Assembly (NCBI GenBank): GCA_022266195.1
Contig: WHVY01000002.1
Location: 12,105,001 to 12,169,000 of the forward strand
Direction: 5' to 3'
Length of the DNA: 64,000 bases
From: Tetranychus cinnabarinus
Taxonomy: Eukaryota > Arthropoda > Arachnida > Trombidiformes > Tetranychidae
A program made the position numbers and the translations under genes. The notes under the pieces are model-generated. The model saw only the letters and a program-made list of their open reading frames with translations. It had not been told where the DNA came from and did no database searches. Each line of letters starts with the position of its first letter. Positions within the stretch are counted from its first letter, which is position 1. Positions 27,001-36,078 of the stretch are shown piece by piece.

Positions 27001-28742
27001 ACAATCTTCATCCTTCCATTTCAATCATCATCATGATGAGCATTGAAACAAGATGAGAAGAGGCAACAAAACAAAAGAAAACAATTCAACATGAATTGGT
27101 TTAAAGCAACTTTAATCATCATCATAATCATTTCTCAAATCAACATATTCAGCGCAATCAGGTTAATTGTGTACAACTTGACCTGACTTGAGTAAATTCA
27201 CTATTTAATCACTAACCAAATGTAAAGGTTGGACTCAACATTAACTGGGAATTTTCATCATTCTGATTGTTTCAATGATCATTATGTTTTTGTTGATTGT
27301 GATGATGATGAGTAAAATTATTCACTAAATATTGTGCTGTGTTGGCAATTGAAGTATTTTTGTCTCAAATATGATAAGTTGATGTTGCTTTAAATAGATT
27401 GAGTTGAGTGAAAATAATTAATAATTTTTGTCTCTGGTTTCATTGGTTCAACTTTTCAAGACTGAATTTCTAGACTAGAGTTCATTTTGATGTATGATTT
27501 CATTGGCAATTTATTGATTAATTGATTATTGTGTTCATTAGTGGATTGAAATTGGCTGCAAAAGGTTTGAATAACGATTCAAATTTCATGAAATTTTTTC
27601 TTTGCTTTTCTTTTTCACTAACATCTTGGGAATTTGCTAATTGTTTTTAAGATGAAATTTGATATACGATTAGGATGATTAATATGATTATAATTCTGGT
27701 TAGTGTTCATGATTGTTGCTGGTATTGTTTTGTTAATTAAAAAATTGCGTTTTCTCTTTGCTGTGGTTAATTGGTTTTTGTTTTGTTTTGGGAGGTTCAA
27801 AGTGCTCAATGATAAGTTTATGTTGTTTAATGTTTTATGATAAATTTGTTTATCTTACCTTCCTGATTTGGTGATTATCATTTCAGTTCCAAGTTCATTA
27901 AATTTATCCCAAAGCTCTTTGTTTTCTAGGTGACATTTGACTCCGGCCAACTCTTCACAGTTGCATTTGGGTTTGATTGCATCGGCATATGGATTGGGTC
28001 CACATGAGGAAGATGAACCGTCTTTAGTTGATCCGGTTGAAGGTGCAGGTGAAGGAGTGTTCCTGTCCAGAGTACCTGACATGGGTCGACCATCGTCCAT
28101 GTTCCCTGGATGAGGAGATTCGAGGTGATGTGAGGGTGAGGCAACAGGAGACCGAATGGGTGACCTGATGGGGGATCGTATGGGTGACCTGAGAGGTGAT
28201 TGAATGCCCGGTGAATGGCAATCAAAGGAGCTCTCCATTGGTGGAGGTGAACAGTTGTAATCCACGTCAATTGAGGGTGGACTTAATGAAGGTGAATTGG
28301 CTTCGATTGCATGTTCATCCATTCCATTCTTGGTTAGTCCATGGGATGAGGTTGAACATGATGAGGTTGATGAACAAGAGAATCCATTTAAAGGTAAAGG
28401 TAAGGGTGAGAATGGAGGTGAATGTTGTTGATGTTGAATGGGATCGTTGGATGATCGACCCATGATGGCTTCGATGGAGAAGTCGGTTGATGGTCTATTG
28501 GCTAACGAACCTGATTTACTAGAGTTGTTGGTGTTGTTGGTGTTGCTAGAGTTGCTATTAACAAGAGGTGTTCCTCCTGAGGATCTGGACTCAGTGGACA
28601 TTGATGAACTTTTGTGATTACTGTTATTGCTCTTCCTCAAACCTGTGGTCATAACTAAATCCAAATTGGTAATAAGCATAATAACAAGTTTATCCTTTTG
28701 ACCATTGACAGTCAATTTAATCCAAAGGTGAATCAAAGTAAA
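6088..28742 (-). CDS. Tbx20: T-box transcription factor, Tbx20/midline (H15) type
   Basis: Sequence-specific DNA-binding regulator of heart, nerve and segment patterning in animals (family knowledge). Exons, in order: 28742-27859, 20806-20533, 20436-20269, 14414-14338, 7248-6938, 6856-6739, 6655-6088. All junctions are GT/AG and phases agree (2,0,0,2,1,2). The T-box spans about residues 250-445 and reads like Tbx20: ELWDKF, GTEMIITKSGRRMFPT, VPVDNKRYRYAYHRSSWLVA, MHKYQPRIH, FPETVFTAVTAYQNQLITKL and NPFAKGFRDSSRLTDLER. The segment just before it (CNCEEL, then CHLENKELWD) also fits midline. An eh1-like FSIEAIM motif and RSPI repeats lie in exon 1; the C-terminal exons are Ser/His/Asn-rich. The start is uncertain: ATG at 28679 (778 aa), 28652 or 28601. 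The first exon begins after a strong pyrimidine tract, so an upstream 5' UTR exon exists. Confidence 0.93.
7249..14337. other. Large intron of the T-box gene (7.1 kb)
   Basis: This intron separates the last T-box exon from the C-terminal exons. It is AT-rich, with GAT/CAT microsatellites (8348-8373, 12118-12165), purine-rich stretches, a TTAGG-like run at 13331-13352 and many AAAGGTAA/TTACCTTT words. One T-half-site (TCACACCT) sits at 11813-11820. No coding exon was recognised. Confidence 0.75.
13331..13352 (+). repeat. Short interstitial TTAGG-like repeat
   Basis: Four consecutive 5-base units on the plus strand read GGTTA, GGTTT, GGTTA, GGTTA, followed by GG. TTAGG is the usual arthropod telomere unit (established knowledge). 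This tract is short, degenerate and inside an intron, so it is an interstitial copy and not a chromosome end. Confidence 0.5.
16991..17014 (-). repeat. Degenerate TTAGG-like repeat
   Basis: The plus strand reads CTAAC, CTAAC, CTTAC, CTAGC, CTAA, which is a decayed TTAGG array on the minus strand. It lies about 330 bases left of the foldback element. Confidence 0.35.
17339..17988. mobile_element. Long inverted-repeat (foldback/MITE-like) element
   Basis: Two arms of about 300 bases face each other around a spacer of about 50 bases (roughly 17640-17690). Left-arm landmarks and their reverse complements on the right: CAGATCAAA (near 17371) with the run near 17955; GGAGCTAATCGATCTGAAAA (17440) with 17872-17891; ACAGGGTCG (17466) with CGACCCTGT near 17860; TTCCAATCACGGAGGTCA (17483) with 17837-17854; CTAGTTTTCGAAAA (17622) with 17724-17737. 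The arms differ by substitutions and small indels, so the element is not recent. No transposase frame is present. A transcript from the T-box gene would fold here into long double-stranded RNA. Confidence 0.8.
18709..18752 (+). repeat. GAA microsatellite
   Basis: A run of GAA/AGA triplets with one interrupting GAT unit, about 14 units. It lies in a T-box gene intron. The acidic or lysine-rich open frames that cross it are products of the repeat, not genes. Confidence 0.85.
23653..23679 (-). repeat. Interstitial TTAGG telomere-type repeat
   Basis: Five successive units on the plus strand read CCTAA, CCTAA, CCTGA, CCTAA, CCTAA, then CC, so the minus strand carries five TTAGG units with one mismatch. 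This is the cleanest of three such tracts in the T-box introns. Confidence 0.6.
26729..26752 (+). repeat. CAT microsatellite
   Basis: Eight consecutive CAT triplets lie within a wider GAT/CAT-rich stretch (26640-26825). This triplet repeat is the commonest simple repeat in the window. Confidence 0.8.
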
Positions 28743-28961
28743 CTGAATAAAAGAAAAGGGTCAAAGGTGACTGGATGATGATGGTGGTGACGATGGTGAA
28801 GATGACGGTGTGATGAAGATGATCAAGAAGATGATGATCAAGTTGATGATGTCTGTCAATCAAAAACAAAACAAAACTGAGAAACAAAAATATGATTAAC
28901 AAGACAAACAAGAAGAAGTAACGTTTGTTATGAGGTCAGGCAAAATTGGATAAAAAAGGAT

Positions 28962-29079
28962 GAGAAGAGAAGAGAGAAGAGAGAGAAAACAGAAGAGAGA
29001 AAAGAAGAGAAGCAAGAAAGAAGATGAAGAAAAGAGAAGAAGAAAGAGAAGAAAGAAGAAGAAGAAGAAAGATGAAGAG
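28962..29079 (+). repeat. Polypurine (GA-rich) tract
   Basis: About 118 bases of almost pure G/A on the plus strand (GAGAAGAGAAGAGAGAAGAG-like), with only a few C or T interruptions. It lies about 220 bases upstream of the first recognised T-box gene exon. Confidence 0.85.
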
Positions 29080-31309
29080 CAATTGTAACCAATAAGAAGA
29101 GTCTCGTTCCTCCCATTTTCCCAATGTAACTTTACTGTTGAACCATTTTAACTCAACCTACTCAGCTTATACTTGGGTTACTTGAGACTCCACCTAAACT
29201 CCCTTTACGGAGTCACCTTATTGAGACTCCTTATGATGATGATGATGAGAAACGATGAAAAATGATGATCACAAATGATGAGAATGATGAGAATGATGAT
29301 CACTCTCAACTCCTCCTTAAGGGTCCATAAATACAAGTATTGATTGGCGCCAAGGTGCCGAGTCCTCGGGTCTCTCTAATCATAATCAATGACAACAATT
29401 AAACATAATGAAACGCCGACAACATCTTATAAGTATTAATGAGTATCACAATTATCTGGCAATTGTCAGCAACCAAACAAATCAAACAGCAAACAATCTT
29501 TATTATTATTCCTTATCATCATCATCATCATCTCACCTTTATTATTTTATCTCAACTTTTTTTTATCCTCTTCTTCTTCATCATCTTCTCACTTTATCAT
29601 CATTTTCAACATTTCATTTTCTTGAAACTCTTTTCATCTTGCTCACAATCATCATCACCAACCATCATCATCATCACCAGAAACAAATTTGCTTCTGCAA
29701 ATATTTAATCACAATTATAATTATAATTTCCACTCACTTACTAATATTACAAATTATTAATCTGTCAAGTTAATGAGTTTTTATTACTCAATGCAAGTAG
29801 TCTCAACACAAAATGTTACAATAATTAACAATTAGCTTTTTTTTCAAACGATTAACTTTCATGTTAAACATTGCAAATGAATTTATCAGATACAAGAGGC
29901 AGGTTTAACAGTTAATTTTAATAACAGATCTCATTATCAAATTGAATTAAAATGATCGTTAAACTTGAAAAAAAAGGTTCACTTTTTGCTGTTCACTGTT
30001 CACTTTGAAATCCTTAGCCAAGATTTGTAAATCATCCTTGATCAGATTGATAATTGTTTAACGCGTTAATTACAATTCATGTTCAATTGATTAACTTCAA
30101 ACTCTTATCATCAACATTAGCAATCAATTTGATTTGCAATTTGATTCCGGTTAAAGTGTTGATAACATGTTTTGGTTTTGTGTATTGACTTCAGTTAAAC
30201 TTTGAAGCATTTTTTTATTTCTTGCTGTTTCAATATTTTTTTGAACAAATTTTTTTCTTTACCTTTTTGACGTTCAGGCCTTTACAAGCTAATTTTTACC
30301 TTAAAATGATGATCCCGATGATGATGTTTAATGATTATAATGATGAACATGATAATTGGGAGAAATTGCTTTCCTGATTAATCAAGAAGAATCAAAAAAA
30401 AGAACGTTGGTTTCTTACCTTTTATCTATTAATTATGATGGATTAATACTCTCTTGACAAGATTAAATGTTGAGCTTTCTTTTTGCACTTTAATTTTCAT
30501 CTTTTTTTCTCACTTGCCTTTAAACTTTTAGCTTTCAAGATTAACTCAATCCATAGAGCTGATTAAACATTCCGTGTGATTAGTTGATGGCTTAACAGAA
30601 TCAAGTCTGTAACAGTGTTTAGCAATTGTCAAGGTGTGAAAATAATTGTCCCAAATAGTTGTTGATCATGATTATTGGTAAATCCTTGAATAAATCAAAG
30701 ATAATCTCATTAGCTTGACAACAAAATGGTTCATTTTTTTGTATAAGTGTTTAATCATTACACACTTTTCAATGTTTTAAATGGCGATTGTTGGTTTTTT
30801 TACATTTTTTAGGTTATTTTGTTTTAACATTTAATTTTTTCTGGTTTAAGGATAGAGGCGGCATCTATTGGTCAGGTTAACTTTTACTTTAATTTATTTT
30901 GTTAGTGTTACTTTTTTTGTATTGTAAGTGAATTGATTGTTTCATTTTAAATGATACAGATGATTGTTGTAATGTCATTGTTTCTGATCAAGATGAAGAT
31001 GAGTTTTTGTTCAAGACATTTTCTTTCTTCTTTATAACATCATGGTGATAATATAATAATGGTAAACAATCGATCATTTGATTTGGTATTGAGTGTAATC
31101 TTACTTGCTCTCTCTGTCTCTCTCTATCACTTTTTTCATTTAATTTGTTAACAGCTAACACTCTTAATTACTATTAATGCTGCTAATAATAATGATGATG
31201 ATAATGTTTCAACCATATTGGAAGTTAAGTAAATATTACACGAGAAAGAAGAAAAGGCAACTCATCAAGCTTTTCATGATAAACAATCAAAGAAACACAC
31301 AGTAAGAGT

Positions 31310-31706
31310 GAGAGTGTAAGAGAGAGAGAAATGAGAGGGGAATAGGGAAAGAAAGAAAGAGAAAGAGAGAGAGAGAAGTTTATCTAGATGAACAAGATGA
31401 TTAGGTTATGTTTTGAAAATTAAATCCAATTAGTGGTAAACAAGATTTCCATGGAAAGAGATTAACAACAAAATATATGACCAAAATGTAATGACAACTG
31501 GAAAAAACTTGTCCAGCTAAAGAGCTATTATGGCAAATAGACTTGTCCTGGATGCCTGGATGTAACCATTCTAAGAAATAGAGAAAGAAAAATTAATACA
31601 TTGATTAAACATGGAACAATCCTCAAGGCTGTAGATGATTGTTTAAGAAGTTGGATAAAAATGATGATACTGATAGTCGGAGAGGGAGAGGGTGAGAGAG
31701 AGAGAG
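31310..31706 (+). promoter_or_regulatory. GAGA-rich clusters, possible promoter-proximal elements
   Basis: Dense GAGAG words occur at about 31310-31375 and 31676-31706, with weaker ones to about 31930. In insects such runs bind GAF or CLAMP and mark developmental promoters (established knowledge). Assignment to the T-box promoter is an inference from position only. Confidence 0.3.
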
Positions 31707-32465
31707 AAGTATAAAAGTGCCATTCATAAATACTTCCGCTAGCAAGTTATCGACTTACTGTCGCCACAGGTTTTCAAACAAAGCAAAAAATCTTACAAGA
31801 GGCCACTTGAGATGTAAGATGATGATGATGATGATGGAGAAGTTGAATAGAAGTGAAACTTGTAAGTAATATACACCTTAATAAAGGGAGAGACAGAAAG
31901 AGAAAGATACAGATAGAGAGGGGGAATAGGCTAACGTAGACAAACAAAGAAATTGCATGTTGGTAGAGAGAAATTAGCGAGACAAGGGGAAAAGGAGAGT
32001 AATGGATAGATGAGCTTGTTGATTTTGGGAAATGATGATCCTGATGAAGAAAGTTTACAAAGATGGTGTTGATTTGTGAGTTGAGCCTCTTAACAATTAG
32101 TTTAATCAATACACTGATAGCCAGCCGTCTTCTCGTCTCGATCTGAAATATAACAGAAAACAAAAGATTATCAGTTAACTCAGAGGGGAAGAGAGTGAAA
32201 GTTATTTACCGATATAAATACATACATCTTTAGCTTGAAAAGCATGTGATGACTTTTGAAAAGCTTAATTTACCAATTAGTTGGAGGTTCACATGAAAGG
32301 CCGCAGTAAATGAGATTTTTGCACGCATATTGCTTGGAATGGACCAAAAATGTGTTGACATCATGGTAAAGTTAACATCAGCTGAACCCTTCACATCTGA
32401 CATCTGACTATTTAACAGAGACGATGTTCTTAAAGAGCAATCCGCATCATGTGGGGAATGTTTCC
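31500..32465 (-). other. Possible noncoding or 5' UTR exons (unresolved)
   Basis: Relative to its surroundings this block is richer in G/C. On the minus strand it shows exon-like pieces: one ending at 32273 before GTAAATTAAG, one starting near 32143 after TTATATTTCAG, one ending at 31759 before GTAAGTCG, and one starting near 31573 after CTATTTCTTAG. The pieces are open in several frames, but no consistent phase joins them into one protein. They could be 5' UTR exons of the T-box gene, a long noncoding RNA or chance. Confidence 0.25.
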
Positions 32466-32922
32466 ATCAAAAACGACCGATAATCCAGCGGAACAATAAT
32501 AGCATTAGTGAATATTTCACACATAGGTTCGATTTTAGTTTTAATCTTAATTTACCACAATTAGAAACTTGCTAAACCCGAAAGTTAATAAACTTCAGTT
32601 TATTAAACTGTATAAAAACGTTGGAAACGAAAATTATTTATTAAGCGATTATTACGCCATCTTGCGAGTTTCTATTAAACTGATCTGGTTCAAAGAATAA
32701 CTTCTTTCTTTCTTCTCTTTCTTTCATTTCTTCTGTTTATCTTTTTTCACAGTTTCAAGCAATTTTATTTTCTTCGACTTTCTTAATTGTCTGATCAGTT
32801 AATGTTAAGTTGTCATCGCTAATTTTCAGTTGTATAGTGTTATATCATTACTGGTTCAATTTGTGAATTCATTCTTTTTCTGTAATAGTGATTCATTCTA
32901 GTGTTAACTTTTGTTCTTCACA

Positions 32923-35299
32923 ATGACAAATATCTTTTATATATTGATATTAATCTTGGCTTCTCTGACCCTTGGTCACTCTGATAAATCAGTTCGTGTC
33001 GCTTTGAAAAAAATTGAATCCGTTAGACATAAACTACATTCTGCTGGTACCCCAATTAAATATGCTTTACCTCGAAACCATCTTAAATCCCTTGTCAAAA
33101 ATGGACCTATTCCTGAACCTTTAAGCAATTATCTTGGTAAGTATCCATTTTTATTTCATATTTTTTCTTTCATGTCATTGTTATAGTTGTAGACATTTCT
33201 CGCACGCTATTTTTATCCATTGTTTTAGTTTCTAATGCTGTATCAGTGCATCTCGTTTTCAGTGTGTCTTTCAATATGCCTGTGATTTTTCAAGCAATGC
33301 AATCTCTCAAGTTCATTTCTGATATTTTGGTTTAGGGTTAAGAAAGAAAAAAGTTGAACAACTGATCTAAATTCAACCTTTTTTCACCTTATTTTAATTT
33401 CAATTTTTCACAGTTCAGCACAACGGTCATAATTGCGCAGCCAATACAATCAATTAGGAGATATTGCACCAATTGTCAAATCAAACCTTGACATTCATAT
33501 ACATGTAGTTTAATTAGCTTTACCCTTAAATTGATTGGAAACTATTCTTCAACCTGATCACTCCGATATAATCAAATTTTATTTTTTCAATTGAACGGTA
33601 AATGAAACATTTCATTATTTCATGAACTTTCGAGCAATTTTTCTGACCTGTAAAGGGGATTTTTTCCTGCTCTGTTTTTTAGATGAAATAAATCGATCGT
33701 TCATGCTATAGTTCAATCATTTTATAAGCTGTGAGGTCTATAAACTTCTAGAATTAATCTAAATTCTAAGATCAAATTTCATTGAATTTCAAGTAAAGTG
33801 TGTTTATTAATAAAGAAGGTTCTTTGAAATTGAATGATCATTGTAAGTTTATAAATTAAAACAATTTACCATTGACTACTTATCTTACTCTTAAAGTAAC
33901 TTCTTAATAACAATTTTCATACTCTCAATGGCAATTTTAATCATCATATCTGTTTATTTTTATATCTTACAAAGCACTCATTGTGTTGATATATGAACCT
34001 TTTTTAATCAACGTTTAATTTAAGATTTGTTTGTGTAAAAATGAATTCTATCTGCATTGCTCTATTCACTAAATTATTTCAGTCATCATTATAAATTATT
34101 CCTGACTCATAATTAACTGTTTTTGTTACCTTACTTGAACTTAGATGCCCAATATTATGGTGAAATTTCAATTGGAACCCCACCACAACCTTTCAAAGTT
34201 ATTTTTGATACTGGTTCTTCAAACCTTTGGGTTCCATCCAAACAATGTAAATGGACAAATATTGCCTGTTTACTTCACAACAAATATGATCACGGAAAAA
34301 GCAGCACTTATGTAGCTAATGGTACCGATTTGGAACTTCGTTACGGAACTGGTTCTATGAAAGGCTTCTTATCCACAGATGTTGTTCGAGTTGGTACGTT
34401 TCAATGAATTTATTTATCTGGAATACATTTATAATTCTTTCTTTTTCATTATTTACAGGGACTGCTGCTGTTAGTAACCAAACATTTGGTGAAGCAGTTA
34501 TTGAACCAGGAATAACTTTCGTTGCAGCCAAATTTGATGGTATTTTAGGCCTTGGATTCTCAAGTATTTCCGTTGATGGTGTCCCAACTGTATTTGAAAA
34601 TATGATCGCTCAAAATTTGGTTGATCAACCAGTCTTCTCATTCTACCTCAGTCGAGATCCAAGTGCTTCAGTTGGTGGTGAAATCATTTTTGGTGGATCT
34701 GATCCTGATCATTATGAAGGTGAACTATCTTATGTTCCAGTCACCCGCAAAGCTTATTGGCAATTTGAAATGGACTCAGTTACAGTTGATGGTTTGGAAG
34801 ATGGCTTTTGCAAAGGTGGATGCCAAGCTATTGCTGATACAGGAACTTCGCTAATTGCTGGACCTGTTGAAGAAGTTTCTTACATAAATAAATTTCTCAA
34901 AGCTAAACCTTTGGTTAACGGAGAATATTCAGTTGATTGTGATCGCATCCCAACTCTTCCCACTATCACCTTCACAATAGGAGGAAATCAATATTCTTTA
35001 ACTGGAAAAGATTATATATTACAGGTATCTTCAAGTCTTACAATACATCTTATATTTTAAGCTTATTACTTACAATTGTTAGCTTTTAAATTCATATTAA
35101 TACTAAAATTAATCCAATTATTTTTATCATTTAATAGGTCAGTCAATTTGGACGAACAATTTGCCTCGTTGGTCTAATTGCCATGGATATTCCAAAGCCT
35201 ATGGGACCTTTATGGATTTTGGGTGATGTCTTTATCGGACCATATTATACTGAATTTGACTTTGGAAACCAAAGATTAGGTTTCGCTAAAACCAAATAA
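32923..35299 (+). CDS. CtsD: Cathepsin D-like aspartic protease
   Basis: Lysosomal or digestive aspartic endopeptidase (peptidase family A1). Exons: 32923-33136, 34145-34393, 34459-35024, 35138-35299, giving 396 residues. Residues 1-20 form a signal peptide (TNIFYILILILASL), followed by a propeptide to about 71. The mature enzyme starts near DAQYYGEISIGTPPQ. Catalytic Asp93 lies in DTGSS and Asp281 in ADTGTS, and the flap tyrosine is in RYGTGSM. The DIPKPMGPLWILGD segment is the proline loop typical of cathepsin D and not of renin or pepsin. The start was set at ATG 32923 (ACA precedes it); an upstream TTG is not a start. Length matches the family (about 390-410). It converges on ORP9. Confidence 0.94.
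33137..34144. other. First intron of the cathepsin D gene
   Basis: A 1-kb AT-rich intron between the propeptide exon and the DAQYYGE exon. It is much longer than the other two introns of the gene (65 and 113 bp). Nothing else was recognised in it. Confidence 0.85.
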
Positions 35300-36078
35300 T
35301 AACTTAACAGACATCAAATGATACTTACATTAAACACACAATTGGAGCTTCAACCATCTTTTCATGCAAAAGATATTATTCTTAAACCAAATAACCTTTC
35401 ATAACTCTTTAATCATTTTGTGAAATTGTTTAAATAGTTCAAATACGAATTATAAGGATAGACCCGAGCTCGATTGACAAAATATAATTTTGTACTAATA
35501 ATGTTTATGAAAAGAACGATTTTGAAAAGTTGTTATTACTGATCTTTAAAAAACAATATGTAACATATATCTTCATGATTGGAAATAGTCTAGAAAAAAA
35601 AATAATTTTAAAAGATTTATCAAAAAATCATTATTAATTGGCAAATCCATATAACTTTTGCAAATATTTTGGTCTTCATTTACAACAAGAAAAAGGCTGA
35701 CCAAATGGCCTTCAATTGCTATCACTTATTGTTGAAATATTAGCTATTTAACGGCTCCAAGTCCTTTTAAAAAGTTGATTAAACAGTAATAGCGGGTTTA
35801 CCATATTTATATGTATATGTAATAGATTTCATGATCAAAAATATAAATGTTTCTTTCAAATCGCGAACGACTAGTTTTTGCAGGATTGAAGAGCCGAAAC
35901 AAAAAGGGGAAAAAAGGCAAAAAAAGTTAGACATGATTAGATATAACAAACATGGTCGATGAAGGCTCAAGTTGATCCAATAGAAGATAATAGATGAAAT
36001 AAATAAGCAATTCTGTTCATCAGCTGAACTTTTCAATTGATCGGATAAAATGATAAAGTTTGATTAGTCAAATAATGA
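35300..36078. other. Convergent 3' region of cathepsin D and ORP9
   Basis: Tail-to-tail gap of 779 bases. It must hold both 3' UTRs. It is AT-rich with no recognised exon, and no canonical AATAAA was found for cathepsin D. Confidence 0.7.

Larger units (their letters stand above)
20807..27858. other. Large intron of the T-box gene (7.1 kb)
   Basis: This intron separates exon 1 (ending in the codons for TKSG) from the exon starting RMFPT. It holds a TTAGG-like run (23653-23679), CAT/GAT microsatellites (26729-26752 and nearby), a tandem ACAATATTGT palindrome (26380-26400) and an 8-bp hairpin (25800-25823). No coding exon was recognised. Confidence 0.75.
28743..32922. other. Region upstream of the T-box gene and of cathepsin D
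   Basis: This is shared space between two divergent genes. It holds a polypurine tract (28962-29079), GATGATGAT runs (29233-29310), low-complexity T/CAT-rich sequence (29500-29680), a T-half-site AGGTGTGA (30632-30639), GAGA clusters (31310-31375, 31676-31706) and a block with splice-like signals (31500-32465). The promoter of the T-box gene is probably here, but no TATA or initiator can be assigned with confidence. Confidence 0.5.

Noticed and set aside
28928..29124. Ser/Phe/Leu-rich minus-strand open frames
   Set aside because: Produced by the polypurine tract, with no protein-like composition.
29408..29773. 121-codon plus-strand open frame rich in His, Ser and Leu
   Set aside because: Low-complexity CAT/TTT repeats give long open frames by chance. 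No domain or splice context was found.
32470..32560. GGTTCGATTTT, resembling a tRNA B box
   Set aside because: No matching A box, cloverleaf or acceptor stem could be drawn around it.
32911..32922. Extension of the cathepsin D frame to a TTG four codons upstream
   Set aside because: TTG is not a normal animal start. ATG 32923 has an A at -3 and begins a good signal peptide.
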